A stretch of 64,000 nucleotides of DNA from Pedobacter zeaxanthinifaciens (lineage in GTDB: Bacteria > Bacteroidota > Bacteroidia > Sphingobacteriales > Sphingobacteriaceae): assembly GCF_003313335.1 (NCBI RefSeq), contig NZ_QMHP01000002.1:310001-374000 (forward strand), in the 5' to 3' direction. Positions 44,709 to 54,641 of this stretch are shown here, in pieces. Numbering within the stretch: position 1 is the stretch's first letter; each line of letters begins with the position of its first letter. Under the pieces are notes generated by a model. That model had not been told where the DNA came from and made no database searches. It saw only the letters and a list, made by a program, of their open reading frames with translations. The position numbers and the translations under genes are program-made.

Positions 44709-46216
44709 TGAAAAGTGAAGGATATAAAAGCATTTTTAAAACCACAGCTTTATTTGGTGGCGTACAGGTAATTAATATTCTGATTACCGTGGTGCGCTCT
44801 AAATTTATTGCGGTTTTTCTGGGACCAGTGGGGATTGGAATTAATGCTTTGCTCAATTCTTCAACTGGTGTTATTGCCAGTTTAACTAATTTTGGTTTAT
44901 CCACTAGCGCAGTAAAAAATATTGCCGAAGCCAATGCTACTGGCGATGAAGAACGCATTGGAAAGGTAGTAGCCGTATTTAGGAGCTGGGTATGGATTAC
45001 CGGTTTTTTGGGCTTTGCAGTAGCCTTGCTTACGGCACCGTTGCTTAGCGAACTCAGTTTTGGCAACAATAATTACACGGCTGCTTTTGCGCTTATATCC
45101 ATTACGTTATTGCTCTCTCAAGTAAGTGCGGGTCAAGGCGTGATATTACGTGGTATGCGCAAAGTAAAGTACATGGCGCAATCAAGTTTATTGGGCTCAC
45201 TGATAGGATTATTCACTTCGGTGCCATTATATTATTTTTTCAAAAACGATGGTATTGTGCCTGCTATTCTGGTAAGCGCAGTAACTGCACTTCTTTTAAC
45301 TACTTTTTATGCCCGTAAGGTGAAGGTTAAAAAAGTAGCTGTACCTCGTGCCGAATTATTTGAAGAAGGAAAGGATATGCTGCGCATGGGATTCATGTTA
45401 AGTTTAAGCAGCTTAATAACCATGGGCACTACCTATGTACTTCGTATTTTTATTAGCAGGTGGGGCTCAGTGGCCGATGTTGGATTGTATAACGCAGGTT
45501 TCACAATGATCAATACCTATGTTGGTTTGATATTTACTGCGCTTTCTGCAGATTACTATCCTAGGTTAGCTGGAGTGGCCCACGATACGGAAAAGGCTAC
45601 AAAGGAAATCAATCAGCAGGCAGAAATTGGCTTGCTCATCATGGCTCCTATTTTATGTATATTCTTGGTCTTTGTTAATGTACTCATTATTGTGCTGTAC
45701 TCAAACAAGTTTTTGGCTGTAAATGATATGGTACACTGGTTGGCTTTGGGCATGTTTTTAAAAGCAAGTTCATGGGCGGTGGCGTTCCTTATTTTGGCCA
45801 AAGGCGATTCAAAAGTATTTTTTTGGAATGAGTTGGTAACTAATATCTACATCCTTATTTTCAACTTTATTGGCTACTATTTTTGGGGATTAACTGGCTT
45901 AGGCATATCATTTTTTGTTTCCTACTTGGCCTATCTCATACAAGTAGTGCTGTTGGCTAAAGTAAAGTATGGATTTTCTTTTAATAAGGAATTTCTTACC
46001 ATCTTCTTTATTCAAATGACACTGGGTATTTGCTGCTTTGCATCGTCATACTTGTTATCTGGTATTTGGTACTATGTTGTAGGCAGTTTGTTCTTAGCGG
46101 TGTCAGTTGGCTATTCATTTATCGAAATAGATAAGCGTATCGATACCAAACAGATTTTAGCAAAAATTCGATTTTCTAAAAAGCGAACGGTAAAGCAGGA
46201 GGGTGAAAATGAATAA
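44708..46216 (+). CDS. Wzx-type O-antigen flippase
   Basis: This 502-residue protein has about 12 hydrophobic segments and the opening ALFGGVQVINILITVVRSKFIAV with the downstream GPVGIGINALLNSSTGVIASLTNFG motif seen in O-antigen translocases of the MOP superfamily. It would flip the lipid-linked repeat unit to the periplasmic side for the polymerase at 50326. It starts on the last base of the aminotransferase stop (TAATG) and overlaps the next gene by 8 bp. Confidence 0.92.
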   Translation: MKSEGYKSIFKTTALFGGVQVINILITVVRSKFIAVFLGPVGIGINALLNSSTGVIASLTNFGLSTSAVKNIAEANATGDEERIGKVVAVFRSWVWITGFLGFAVALLTAPLLSELSFGNNNYTAAFALISITLLLSQVSAGQGVILRGMRKVKYMAQSSLLGSLIGLFTSVPLYYFFKNDGIVPAILVSAVTALLLTTFYARKVKVKKVAVPRAELFEEGKDMLRMGFMLSLSSLITMGTTYVLRIFISRWGSVADVGLYNAGFTMINTYVGLIFTALSADYYPRLAGVAHDTEKATKEINQQAEIGLLIMAPILCIFLVFVNVLIIVLYSNKFLAVNDMVHWLALGMFLKASSWAVAFLILAKGDSKVFFWNELVTNIYILIFNFIGYYFWGLTGLGISFFVSYLAYLIQVVLLAKVKYGFSFNKEFLTIFFIQMTLGICCFASSYLLSGIWYYVVGSLFLAVSVGYSFIEIDKRIDTKQILAKIRFSKKRTVKQEGENE

Positions 46217-47171
46217 TTCAAATTTAGTTTCCATTGTTTTAATCACCTACAACTCTGCTTCCTATGTTATTGAAACCTTGGAAAGCATTGCGGGGCAAAC
46301 GTACAAGGATATTGAATTAATTATCAGTGATGATTGCTCCAGTGATCATACAGTAACGTTATGTAAATCGTGGTTGGAAGAACATAAGGAACGTTTTTTT
46401 AACGCTGAAATAGTAACAACCGAAGTTAACTCGGGTATTCCAGGTAACTGTAATAGGGGAATCAAAAGAGCTCAAGGAGCGTGGATTAAACTTATTGCTG
46501 GCGATGACATTCTTTTGCCAACTGCTATTGAAGATAATTTTGAATTTACGAAAGGTAAGGACATCAAAATTTTATTTTCAAAAATTCAGCTCTTTAAAAT
46601 GGTGGGAGATGAGCAAGTTAATTTGTCGGTTAAGCCTTCAAATCATCACTTGTTACTTTCCAAAGGGCTTACTGCTAAAAAGCTTTATCATACATTATTG
46701 CATGCCGATTTAATTTCATTCACACCATCGGTATTTTTTAACGCTAGTATCTTCACAGAAATTGGTTTTTTTGATGAGCGGTACAGGCTGATGGAAGATT
46801 ATCCTTTTTGGTTAAAAGCAACTAAAAATGGCATAATGCTGCATTTCATGGATAAGCTCACGGTACTTTACAGAATTCATGACCAATCTGTATTTGGGGG
46901 AGCTAAAAATGAAAAAATAGTCAGCAAAGCTTATCTGCGTAATGAAAATTTCAGAAGGGATAATGTTTATCCTAACTATTCTACCTTTGGCTTGCTTAAT
47001 GCAAAATATATCTACGGCGTTAACAATTTGCTCAAAAATTTAAACGCCAACAGCTTTAACCGCAAAGTTCATTTATTTCTGGTAAGATATACGAATCCTT
47101 TTTATTGGATTAACGCCGTTGGCGAGAAAATTTTCGGTATTAAAAACATGAAATTAAAAAGGGGGGTGTAG
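46209..47171 (+). CDS. Glycosyltransferase family 2
   Basis: This 320-residue GT-A enzyme has VSIVLITYNSASYVIETLESI, the ISDDCSSDHT nucleotide-binding segment and a GDD motif in LIAGDDILLP. The catalytic domain occupies about residues 5-220, then a C-terminal extension. I chose the ATG at 46209, which is preceded by a strong Shine-Dalgarno-like AGGAGG at about 46198, rare in this phylum; an in-frame GTG two codons upstream is possible. Sugar unknown. Confidence 0.9.
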   Translation: MNNSNLVSIVLITYNSASYVIETLESIAGQTYKDIELIISDDCSSDHTVTLCKSWLEEHKERFFNAEIVTTEVNSGIPGNCNRGIKRAQGAWIKLIAGDDILLPTAIEDNFEFTKGKDIKILFSKIQLFKMVGDEQVNLSVKPSNHHLLLSKGLTAKKLYHTLLHADLISFTPSVFFNASIFTEIGFFDERYRLMEDYPFWLKATKNGIMLHFMDKLTVLYRIHDQSVFGGAKNEKIVSKAYLRNENFRRDNVYPNYSTFGLLNAKYIYGVNNLLKNLNANSFNRKVHLFLVRYTNPFYWINAVGEKIFGIKNMKLKRGV

Positions 47172-48121
47172 TGATTTTGATAAGTGTAATTGTACCCTTT
47201 TATAATGCTGTTAACGTTTTGGAAAAAGCGGTTAAAAGCATATTATCTCAAACCTACACTTGTTTTGAAATCGTTTTAATTGACGATGGTTCTAACGATG
47301 GATCAAAAATGCTTGCCGAAAATTTGGCGCTTGCCGATAATCGCATCAAACTATTTAGTCAAACTAATCAGGGCGTTTCTGCTGCTAGAAATTTGGGCTT
47401 GCAAAACTCTTCTGGTGAATATATCATGTTCGTTGATGCCGATGATTGGATAGACGAGCACATGATGGAAGATATTTTCAGGCATTTGAACGACTTCAAA
47501 AATGTTGATTTGGTAAGGTTACGCAACCAAAAGGTATTTACACGCGATAGTAAGTTGCTAAACGACAAGCAATACAACGTAAAGCTGTACGAACCATTGG
47601 CTTTTATCAAAGAAAATTTGATGGGAGGTTACATCTGTAGCTTATTTATTAAAACCGACATTATCAAACATAATAATTTACGCTTCTCTTCCGATATGAA
47701 GTTCATGGAGGACCAGGAATTTTCTTTGAAATGCTTTTTACATGCAAAGAGAATCCTTTACTATGATAAACCACATTATTTTTATTATCAGAGTGAATCT
47801 TCCGCAAGTTTAAGCAATATTAAAAATGTGGTGGCAAATAGCGCCGATATCCTTAAATGTGGCGGCAGGGTGTACCAATATGCCATACATCACGCTAGTG
47901 CCGAAATTAAACCTATGGTTAAAAAATACGCATTGCAAAAAATACATCAATACTTTAAAATAAACATCAGATATAAGGCTAAATCGACTTCAATGATCGC
48001 TTCAGAAATAAGGCAATGTCTTACTGATATCGGTATTGGAGCCTATCAAATGGGCTATCAAAATTTACTTTATTATTTAATTATCAAATCCGGGTTAAGG
48101 TCTCTATTCACTAAATCATGA
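47171..48121 (+). CDS. Glycosyltransferase family 2
   Basis: This 316-residue GT2 enzyme shows ISVIVPFYNAVNVLEKAVKSIL, LIDDGSNDGS, GVSAARNLGLQNSSGEY and the DxD-type FVDADDWID. A GTG start at 47171 overlaps the previous stop (TAGTG) and is preceded by a purine-rich AAAGGGGGG stretch. The C-terminal part has a MEDQEFSLKCFLHAKR segment, typical of EpsJ-like enzymes. It would add one sugar of the repeat unit. Sugar unknown. Confidence 0.9.
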   Translation: MILISVIVPFYNAVNVLEKAVKSILSQTYTCFEIVLIDDGSNDGSKMLAENLALADNRIKLFSQTNQGVSAARNLGLQNSSGEYIMFVDADDWIDEHMMEDIFRHLNDFKNVDLVRLRNQKVFTRDSKLLNDKQYNVKLYEPLAFIKENLMGGYICSLFIKTDIIKHNNLRFSSDMKFMEDQEFSLKCFLHAKRILYYDKPHYFYYQSESSASLSNIKNVVANSADILKCGGRVYQYAIHHASAEIKPMVKKYALQKIHQYFKINIRYKAKSTSMIASEIRQCLTDIGIGAYQMGYQNLLYYLIIKSGLRSLFTKS

Positions 48122-49212
48122 AAATTACACTTATAGCTGGCGCCAGGCCAAATTTTATGAAAATTGCACCCATTATACATGCCATTAAAAAGGCAGAAGA
48201 TAATGGCGCAAATATTACCTATCGTTTGGTACATACTGGGCAGCATTACGACGAGAAAATGAGCGATACATTTTTTCATGAGTTGGCAATTCCGGCGCCA
48301 GATGCCCACTTAGGCGGAGGTGGTGGTACCCAAGCTGAACAAACAGCGGCCATTATGGTAGCTTTTGAAAAGGAGCTGATGAATAATCCTGCAGATTTGG
48401 TTTTGGTAGTTGGCGATGTTACTTCTACCATGGCCTGTGCTATAGTAGCTAAAAAGTTAAATACCAAAGTTGCTCACGTTGAGGCTGGTATTCGCTCTTT
48501 TGATCTTACCATGCCCGAGGAAATCAATAGGATGGTAACAGATAGCATCACCGATTACTTTTTTACTACCTCAGTTTGGGCAGGTAATAATTTGAAACAC
48601 ACTGGTATTGCTGATGATCAAATTTTCTTTGTGGGTAACGTGATGATTGACACCTTGCGAAAAAACGAAGCTCGATTTGTAAAACCATCACTTTGGGAAA
48701 CCTTAAACCTAAGCCAAGGAAACTATTTTGTGATGACGCTCCACCGCCCGGGTAATGTAGATGAGCAGGCGAAATTTAAGGCCTTGCTAGAAGCGATTAT
48801 TGCTGGGTCAAATGGTAAACCACTAATTTTTCCAGTACATCCACGTACTAAAAACATTATAGAGGAGAGTGGTATTAATCTCGATGATATTCCAAATTTA
48901 CATTTAACCAGCCCAATGGGATACTTGGAATTTAATTATTTGGTAAAACATGCAATGGCGGTAATTACCGATTCGGGAGGTATTACAGAAGAAACCACAG
49001 TAATGGGCGTGCCTTGTATGACCTTGAGAGACAATACGGAGCGACCAGAAACCTGCGACGTGGGTACTAACGAGTTGGTAGGTACAGATCCTGCAAAAGT
49101 GGGACCTGCCTTAGCCAAGCTGTTTGCAGGAAATTGGAAACCGGGCGCTATTCCAGAAAAATGGGATGGTAAAGCTGCGGAGAGAATAGTTGATGAATTA
49201 TTAAAATTATAA
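48118..49212 (+). CDS. wecB: UDP-N-acetylglucosamine 2-epimerase (non-hydrolysing)
   Basis: This 364-residue GT-B-fold enzyme interconverts UDP-GlcNAc and UDP-ManNAc. Family marks are GARPNFMKIAPI, HTGQHYDEKMS, HVEAGIRSFDLTMPEE, LHRPGNVDE, PVHPRTK and DSGGITEET, in that order. The product may be oxidised by the dehydrogenase at 35192 to UDP-ManNAcA or used directly. It overlaps the preceding glycosyltransferase by 4 bp and shares its stop with the next start. It has the standard length. Confidence 0.94.
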   Translation: MKITLIAGARPNFMKIAPIIHAIKKAEDNGANITYRLVHTGQHYDEKMSDTFFHELAIPAPDAHLGGGGGTQAEQTAAIMVAFEKELMNNPADLVLVVGDVTSTMACAIVAKKLNTKVAHVEAGIRSFDLTMPEEINRMVTDSITDYFFTTSVWAGNNLKHTGIADDQIFFVGNVMIDTLRKNEARFVKPSLWETLNLSQGNYFVMTLHRPGNVDEQAKFKALLEAIIAGSNGKPLIFPVHPRTKNIIEESGINLDDIPNLHLTSPMGYLEFNYLVKHAMAVITDSGGITEETTVMGVPCMTLRDNTERPETCDVGTNELVGTDPAKVGPALAKLFAGNWKPGAIPEKWDGKAAERIVDELLKL

Positions 49213-50324
49213 TGAGTTCGAAAAAAATACTGATTGTTAGCCGTACATTTTATCCTGAAAATAAACCGAGGGCTTTTAGAACTACCGAATTAGCAAAGGA
49301 ATTTGCTAAAAATGGACATCAGGTTACCGTAATTACGCCACGTGATAACAAAGTGCATGATGAGTTTGAGCAACAATACGGCATTACCATTAAGGATTTG
49401 GGTAAACCCACTTGGCAGCAAATTAAAGTTAGCGGAGGTGGCATAAAACGTCTTTTTAAACGAGTTCAGGCCAGGTTGTTCAACTTGTTATTCATGTATC
49501 CGGATATACAAACCATGTTTTTGGTGAAAAATGCATTGAAAAAAGAGCGTTCAAAATATGATCTGTTAATTTCTATTGCAGCGCCACATCCGGTGCATTG
49601 GGGCACAGCATGGGCAAATAGTAAGCGTAATCCTATTGCCACAAAGTGGATTGCTGATTGTGGCGATCCGTTCATGGGCGGCGAGAATGACACTTTCAAA
49701 CGACTTTTCTATTTTCAGTATTTTGAGAAGTGGTTTTGTAGGAAAGCTGATTTCATAACGGTACCACTAGCCGATTCAATTACTGCTTATTATCCTCCTT
49801 ACCGAGATAAAATAAGGGTGGTGCCACAAGGTTTTAGGTTTGAGGATGTCGTATTAAAAGAAAATCTACCACCCAATAACGTACCTACTTTTGCTTATGC
49901 GGGTACGCTAATTCCAAAAATTAGAGATCCTAAAGAGTTTTTCGAATTTATATCGAGCCTTGATAGAGATTTTAAATTTGTAGTGTATACGAATAACCCT
50001 GATCACGTAAAGAAATATCAGGAGATATCAAATGGTAAAATAGAAATCAGGTCATTTTTGCCTCGATTATCTCTTTTGGCAGAGCTACAACAAATGGATT
50101 TTGTGGTGAATTTCGAAAACATCGGACCTAAACAATCGCCAAGCAAATTGATAGATTATGCCATTATCAAAAAGCCTATCCTTTCAGTAAAAACTTTTGG
50201 TTTCAAGCCAGAGGCGTTTATCGAATTTTTGGAAGGTAATTATGCGCAACAACTACAAATACCTAACGCAGACCAGTATCGTATACAAAACGTTTGTGCC
50301 AAATTTATTGAGTTAGCCAGTTAA
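49212..50324 (+). CDS. Glycosyltransferase, GT4-like
   Basis: This 370-residue GT-B-type protein starts KKILIVSRTFYPENKPRAFRTTELAKEFAKNGHQVTVIT, typical of GT4 enzymes near WbuB. The C-terminal half has FAYAGTLIPKIRDPKEFFEFI and a NFENIGPKQSPSKLIDYAIIKKPIL segment in place of the usual EX7E. That region is diverged, so the donor and even activity are uncertain. It overlaps wecB at the TAATG junction. Confidence 0.82.
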   Translation: MSSKKILIVSRTFYPENKPRAFRTTELAKEFAKNGHQVTVITPRDNKVHDEFEQQYGITIKDLGKPTWQQIKVSGGGIKRLFKRVQARLFNLLFMYPDIQTMFLVKNALKKERSKYDLLISIAAPHPVHWGTAWANSKRNPIATKWIADCGDPFMGGENDTFKRLFYFQYFEKWFCRKADFITVPLADSITAYYPPYRDKIRVVPQGFRFEDVVLKENLPPNNVPTFAYAGTLIPKIRDPKEFFEFISSLDRDFKFVVYTNNPDHVKKYQEISNGKIEIRSFLPRLSLLAELQQMDFVVNFENIGPKQSPSKLIDYAIIKKPILSVKTFGFKPEAFIEFLEGNYAQQLQIPNADQYRIQNVCAKFIELAS

Positions 50325-50325
50325 C

Positions 50326-51573
50326 ATGTATAATAATATCAGAGAACGTCTTTTCATTTGGGCTATATTCATTTTATCTCCATTAGCCTCGTTAGTTATC
50401 TCTTTGAAAAACTATCGAGAGTCGTGGGTGAAAAATGTGGTATGGGCATTCATCGTGTTTTACGGTCTCAATTTCTTTATTTACGATGAGTTTATGGATG
50501 CCAACAGGTATGCCGAGAAGTTAAAAGTGCTAAATCATACAGAGATTAACACCGAAAACTTCTTCGGACTTTTCTTTTCGGACGAAGAGAGTAGTTACCT
50601 TGATTTTGCAGCGCCGGTAATCACCTTTGTAACCGCCAGATTTACGGAGAACTACGCTGTTTTATTTGGAGTTTACGCGTTCATATTCGGATTCTTTTAT
50701 TCAAGAAACCTTTGGTATTTATTGGAAAACTTGGAGGATGGAATCAAGCCAGCGTCGCTTATCGTATTTGCAATGATAGCGTTACTGGTACCTTTTTGGG
50801 CAATCAATGGGTTTAGGTTTTGGACCGCAACGCAGGTTTTTCTCTATGGCATGTTGCCTTATGTATTTTCGGAGAAACGACCCAAATACCTCATCATTGC
50901 GTCGTTGTCGCTCCTGTTTCACTTTTCGTACATTATACCGCTATGTTTGGTGTATTTTTCCAAAACCTATACCAAAAACTTAACCGTACTTTTCTACGCT
51001 TTCCTGTGTTCTTTCTTGTTCAGCTTTGTCAAATTACAAGGTCTTCAAGAATTTTTGTTGAGTCATGCTCCGGAGTTTTTGCATAAAAAACTAACTACTT
51101 ATGTAAACCAGGATTACGCAGATAACTTAAAGGAAGCCGAATCTGGTGCTAAGTGGTTTGTGATTTTGAAGGGGCAGGTGGTAGCTTGGTTTAGTTTATT
51201 TATTGTGGGCTACTCCTTTATTTTGCACCGTAATTTTATCAGTTCAAAGCCAATATTGTTCAATAGTTTTTGCATGATAATGTACATGCTCATTGTTTTC
51301 AATATTCTTTCGGCTATCCCCTCAGTTGGCCGCTTCTTGTTGCCTAGTTACTATTTGACGTTTTGCTTTGCTTTCTTGCTTGTGCAAAATTACCCAAGTA
51401 CGTTTTTATGGCTACGGAGGTCAATTTATATTGCCGCACCCTTACTAGCGGTTTATATTGTGTTTACGCTTAGGATAGGGTTCCAAACTATTAATGTTTT
51501 AGTAATCAACAGCAATCCCATACTGAGCATTGGGCAAACGGGCCATGCTTTGTTAGATTGGTTTAAAAAGTAA
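50326..51573 (+). CDS. EpsG-like polysaccharide polymerase (Wzy candidate)
   Basis: This 415-residue integral membrane protein has about ten hydrophobic segments and the EpsG-type early motif FYGLNFFIYDEFMDANRY, followed by the FRFWTATQVFLYG and LSLLFHFSYIIPL region typical of that family. It is the only Wzy-like protein seen in the cluster and would polymerise flipped repeat units at the periplasmic face. Sequence conservation in such proteins is low, so the assignment depends on topology and location. Confidence 0.8.
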   Translation: MYNNIRERLFIWAIFILSPLASLVISLKNYRESWVKNVVWAFIVFYGLNFFIYDEFMDANRYAEKLKVLNHTEINTENFFGLFFSDEESSYLDFAAPVITFVTARFTENYAVLFGVYAFIFGFFYSRNLWYLLENLEDGIKPASLIVFAMIALLVPFWAINGFRFWTATQVFLYGMLPYVFSEKRPKYLIIASLSLLFHFSYIIPLCLVYFSKTYTKNLTVLFYAFLCSFLFSFVKLQGLQEFLLSHAPEFLHKKLTTYVNQDYADNLKEAESGAKWFVILKGQVVAWFSLFIVGYSFILHRNFISSKPILFNSFCMIMYMLIVFNILSAIPSVGRFLLPSYYLTFCFAFLLVQNYPSTFLWLRRSIYIAAPLLAVYIVFTLRIGFQTINVLVINSNPILSIGQTGHALLDWFKK

Positions 51574-51580
51574 TAGATAG

Positions 51581-52705
51581 ATGTTACAAAAGTTAAAAAA
51601 GCAGCTATCATTAACTGCACAGGCATTTTTAGGGCAACGAATACAACCAAAAGTTGTAGTTTTTGAATCCGATGATTGGGGCGGTATCCGTATGCCATCC
51701 GCTGAAATCTATCGTAGCCTTTCTCAAAAAATGCCGATGATCAAAGCGGATCGTTTCAGCAAATTTGATCATTTAGCCTCAGCTGATGACCTCTCTGCAT
51801 TATTTGAAGTGCTGCAAAAGCATAAAGATAGCCGCGGTAAGCCAGCCATATTTACTTTTAATGTTACTACTGCCAACCCGGATTTTAACGAAATCCTACA
51901 CCATAATTTTGAGCGGTATTTCGTAGAGCCTTTTCATCAAACTATTCTACGTGAGCAGCCAGGGGCGCTGTCATTATGGAATGATGGGTTTTTTGCTGGT
52001 TTATACCGGCCGCAGTTTCATGGTAGAGATCACATCCATCAACAACGTTGGCTCTTTCATTTAGCTAATGGAAATAGCGCTGTACGTGAAGCTTTCAATC
52101 ACAGAACGTATGGTTTCGACAATACTTTTGACGGTACCGAATATTTGCTCGCCGCTTACGATTATCCCGCTGCAGAAGACACCAGCATTTGGAAAGCAAG
52201 TATTGACCACGGCTTGCAAATTTTTGAAGATTTCTTTGAGTTCGTACCCAAGTCATTTATACCGCCATGTTACATAGCGCCCAAGCAATTGGTTAGCTAC
52301 TTACAAACCAAAGGTGTAGATACCTTGCAGGGCAAATTATACTCTTTTGAACCTGCGGGCATAACATCAGGTAAAAGAAATTATCATAAAAAAATCAGGA
52401 AAGCGGGCTTTGATGCTAAAACTGGTCAAACCAACATTGTAAGAAATTGCTTTTTTGAGCCGTCTCGCGGAAAAGCTGATTGGTGGGTTGCAGACTGTTT
52501 GGCTCGTATAGAAGTAGCATTTAAATGGGGTAAGCCTGCCGTGATTGACACCCATCGGGTAAATTACATTGGTTCTTTGGTAGAAGGCAATCGTAAAGAA
52601 AACCTCATGCTGTTGGATCAATTGCTTGCCAAGATTAAAAGCAAATGGCCTGATGTTCAGTTCATGAGTTCTGATGAATTAGCACAACTTTATAAAGGGA
52701 ATTAA
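51581..52705 (+). CDS. Divergent polysaccharide deacetylase-like protein, first paralogue
   Basis: This 374-residue protein has a VVVFESDDWGG opening (Asp31, Asp32), an HGRDH motif (His147, His151) and a late DTHRVNYIGS segment. Asp-Asp and His-x3-His match the metal-binding motifs 1 and 2 of carbohydrate esterase family 4, but the protein is otherwise diverged and has no export signal, unlike extracellular deacetylases. It may deacetylate a cytoplasmic lipid-linked sugar. A paralogue at 55766 shares the same order of motifs. It lies between the polymerase and a glycosyltransferase. Function is inference. Confidence 0.65.
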   Translation: MLQKLKKQLSLTAQAFLGQRIQPKVVVFESDDWGGIRMPSAEIYRSLSQKMPMIKADRFSKFDHLASADDLSALFEVLQKHKDSRGKPAIFTFNVTTANPDFNEILHHNFERYFVEPFHQTILREQPGALSLWNDGFFAGLYRPQFHGRDHIHQQRWLFHLANGNSAVREAFNHRTYGFDNTFDGTEYLLAAYDYPAAEDTSIWKASIDHGLQIFEDFFEFVPKSFIPPCYIAPKQLVSYLQTKGVDTLQGKLYSFEPAGITSGKRNYHKKIRKAGFDAKTGQTNIVRNCFFEPSRGKADWWVADCLARIEVAFKWGKPAVIDTHRVNYIGSLVEGNRKENLMLLDQLLAKIKSKWPDVQFMSSDELAQLYKGN

Positions 52706-53772
52706 TGGAAAAGAACAACAAAATTGTTTTTGTGCTTAACAACATAGCTGGCGGAGGCATTGCAAGGGTAGTTACTACGTTTGCAAATGAAATTGCCCAA
52801 CTTGGTACGCATCAGGTTTATTTGGTGGTAATGCACAAAAAGCCATCACTATATGCATTGCATCCTTCCATTAATGTCATTGAAAATCAGGCAACGCGTA
52901 AATCGGGTGGCAAAATTAGTTACATCATCCAGTCGGTGCTGTTTATTAGAAAAGCGATTAAAAGCATTGGGAAATGCACCGTTATTGTAAATGGCGAGTG
53001 GCTTAATGCTTTCGTATACCTTTGTTTGAAAGGCCTGGTTAACAAAATTTATCTGGCCGATCATTCTAATCCGCAACGCTCAGGACAATCGCCTTTTCCT
53101 TGGATGGATAAGTACGTTTACCCTCGTGCCAGCGGCGTTTTGGTATTATCTGAAGCGGCAAAACAAAAAGTAGCGCAACAGTATCGTCAAAAAAATATCC
53201 TCTTGTTAGATAATCCGGTTACGTTTCCAAAACAACTAGCCGTACCAAAGCAAAAAGTAATCATTTGCATGGGTAGGTTGTCAGCAGAAAAGGGGCAACA
53301 TATTTTAGTGCAAGCCTTTGCAAAAGCAAAAAACGATTGGCAACTATGGTTTTTAGGCGATGGCCCAAGTAAGGCCGAATTGCAACGATTAGCGCAAGAA
53401 TTAGGCGTTGAAAAACGAATTGTTTTTTTAGGGATGCAGCAGGATACCGCACATTACCTCAATCAGGCAAGCATCTATGTAATGCCATCTTTAACAGAAA
53501 ACTTTCCAATGGCTTTGATAGAAGCGATGGCTTTAGGCCTACCATGTGTAGCTACCGATTGTATGCCTTGGCGAAAAAACGAAGATTTTATTATTGATGG
53601 TATTAATGGCCTGAAAGTTCCAGTGTCCAATGCCGAAGCTTTGGCTAATGCCATTGACCGCTTAGTTTTTGATGAACAATTACGTGAAAATCTTGCAAAA
53701 AATGCTGAAAAAATAAAGCAACAATTTGACCTGGAGCGCACAGTAAATAAATTTATGGAGTACATTTCATGA
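52705..53772 (+). CDS. Glycosyltransferase family 4
   Basis: This 355-residue enzyme has the GT4 layout: N-terminal IVFVLNNIAGGGIARVVTTFANEIA, and a C-terminal domain with ICMGRLSAEKGQHILVQAF, FLGDGPSKAELQRLA and the ENFPMALIEAMALGLPCVATD region containing EX7E. Retaining transfer to a lipid-linked acceptor is expected. It overlaps its neighbours by 1 and 4 bp. Sugar unknown. Confidence 0.92.
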   Translation: MEKNNKIVFVLNNIAGGGIARVVTTFANEIAQLGTHQVYLVVMHKKPSLYALHPSINVIENQATRKSGGKISYIIQSVLFIRKAIKSIGKCTVIVNGEWLNAFVYLCLKGLVNKIYLADHSNPQRSGQSPFPWMDKYVYPRASGVLVLSEAAKQKVAQQYRQKNILLLDNPVTFPKQLAVPKQKVIICMGRLSAEKGQHILVQAFAKAKNDWQLWFLGDGPSKAELQRLAQELGVEKRIVFLGMQQDTAHYLNQASIYVMPSLTENFPMALIEAMALGLPCVATDCMPWRKNEDFIIDGINGLKVPVSNAEALANAIDRLVFDEQLRENLAKNAEKIKQQFDLERTVNKFMEYIS

Positions 53773-54641
53773 GCCAAAATCAACCTCTTGTAAGTATAAT
53801 GATGCCGGTATACAACGGCATTGACACACTTGGATTAGCAACAAATTCGCTGATACAGCAAAGCTATACCAACTGGAAATGTGTGATCGTTAACGATGGT
53901 TCCTCTGATGGTACTAAGGAGTTTTTAGATCAGCTTACCGACCCTCGCTTCGTGATCATTCATTTTGAAGCCAATAAAGGGCGCCCTGTGGCTAGGCAAG
54001 CTGCGCTTGATGCTGCCGAGGGCGAATATTTAGCTTTTTTAGATGCTGATGATTTTTATCATCCTGAAAAACTAAAGGAGCAGATTGCATTGCTTGAGCA
54101 ATTTCCGGAAGTAGCGTTGGTGAGTTGCGGAAATGCCTGCTACGACGAAAATTTTAACTTAGAAACTGTAAGGGGATGTGGCAATGGCGTACCTAAAACA
54201 TATCGTTTTGGTGCTAAACTCACTTGCGCCTTGCGTACATCGGTTGTGAGGCTAGCGGCGGCTACAAAAATACCTTTTAATGCCAAGTTGAAACATGCAC
54301 AAGATACAGATTTTATGCAGAGATATTTGGTTGGTAAGCAGTACATCAGCATGCCGCAGGTGTTGTATTATTATTCTGAGTTTGTATCGGTAACAGGAAA
54401 AAAAATCCTTAAAACCTACTATTACTCTTTAATTCATCATAGAAGCTTGTTAAAACATGCGTTTGTACCTAACCTAAAAGCAATGCTGGTAACTGTTGCA
54501 AAAGGTGCTTTCACCGCAGTGCTATTACCTTTCACAGGGGTGGGCTTTTTCCTTAAAAAAAGAGGACGTATACCTACACTTAGCGAACAAGAAGACTATA
54601 AAAAAGTGAGTAATCAATTACAAATCAATGGAAAAGCCTAA
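53769..54641 (+). CDS. Glycosyltransferase family 2
   Basis: This 290-residue GT2 enzyme shows VSIMMPVYNGIDTLGLATNSL, VNDGSSDGTKEF, GRPVARQAALDAAEGEYLAFLDADDFY (given as its separate parts: a basic helix, then the DxD-like LDADD). A C-terminal hydrophobic segment (about residues 243-266, VTVAKGAFTAVLLPFTGVGF) could touch the membrane. It overlaps the preceding gene at ATGA and the next by 14 bp. Sugar unknown. Confidence 0.9.
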   Translation: MSQNQPLVSIMMPVYNGIDTLGLATNSLIQQSYTNWKCVIVNDGSSDGTKEFLDQLTDPRFVIIHFEANKGRPVARQAALDAAEGEYLAFLDADDFYHPEKLKEQIALLEQFPEVALVSCGNACYDENFNLETVRGCGNGVPKTYRFGAKLTCALRTSVVRLAAATKIPFNAKLKHAQDTDFMQRYLVGKQYISMPQVLYYYSEFVSVTGKKILKTYYYSLIHHRSLLKHAFVPNLKAMLVTVAKGAFTAVLLPFTGVGFFLKKRGRIPTLSEQEDYKKVSNQLQINGKA

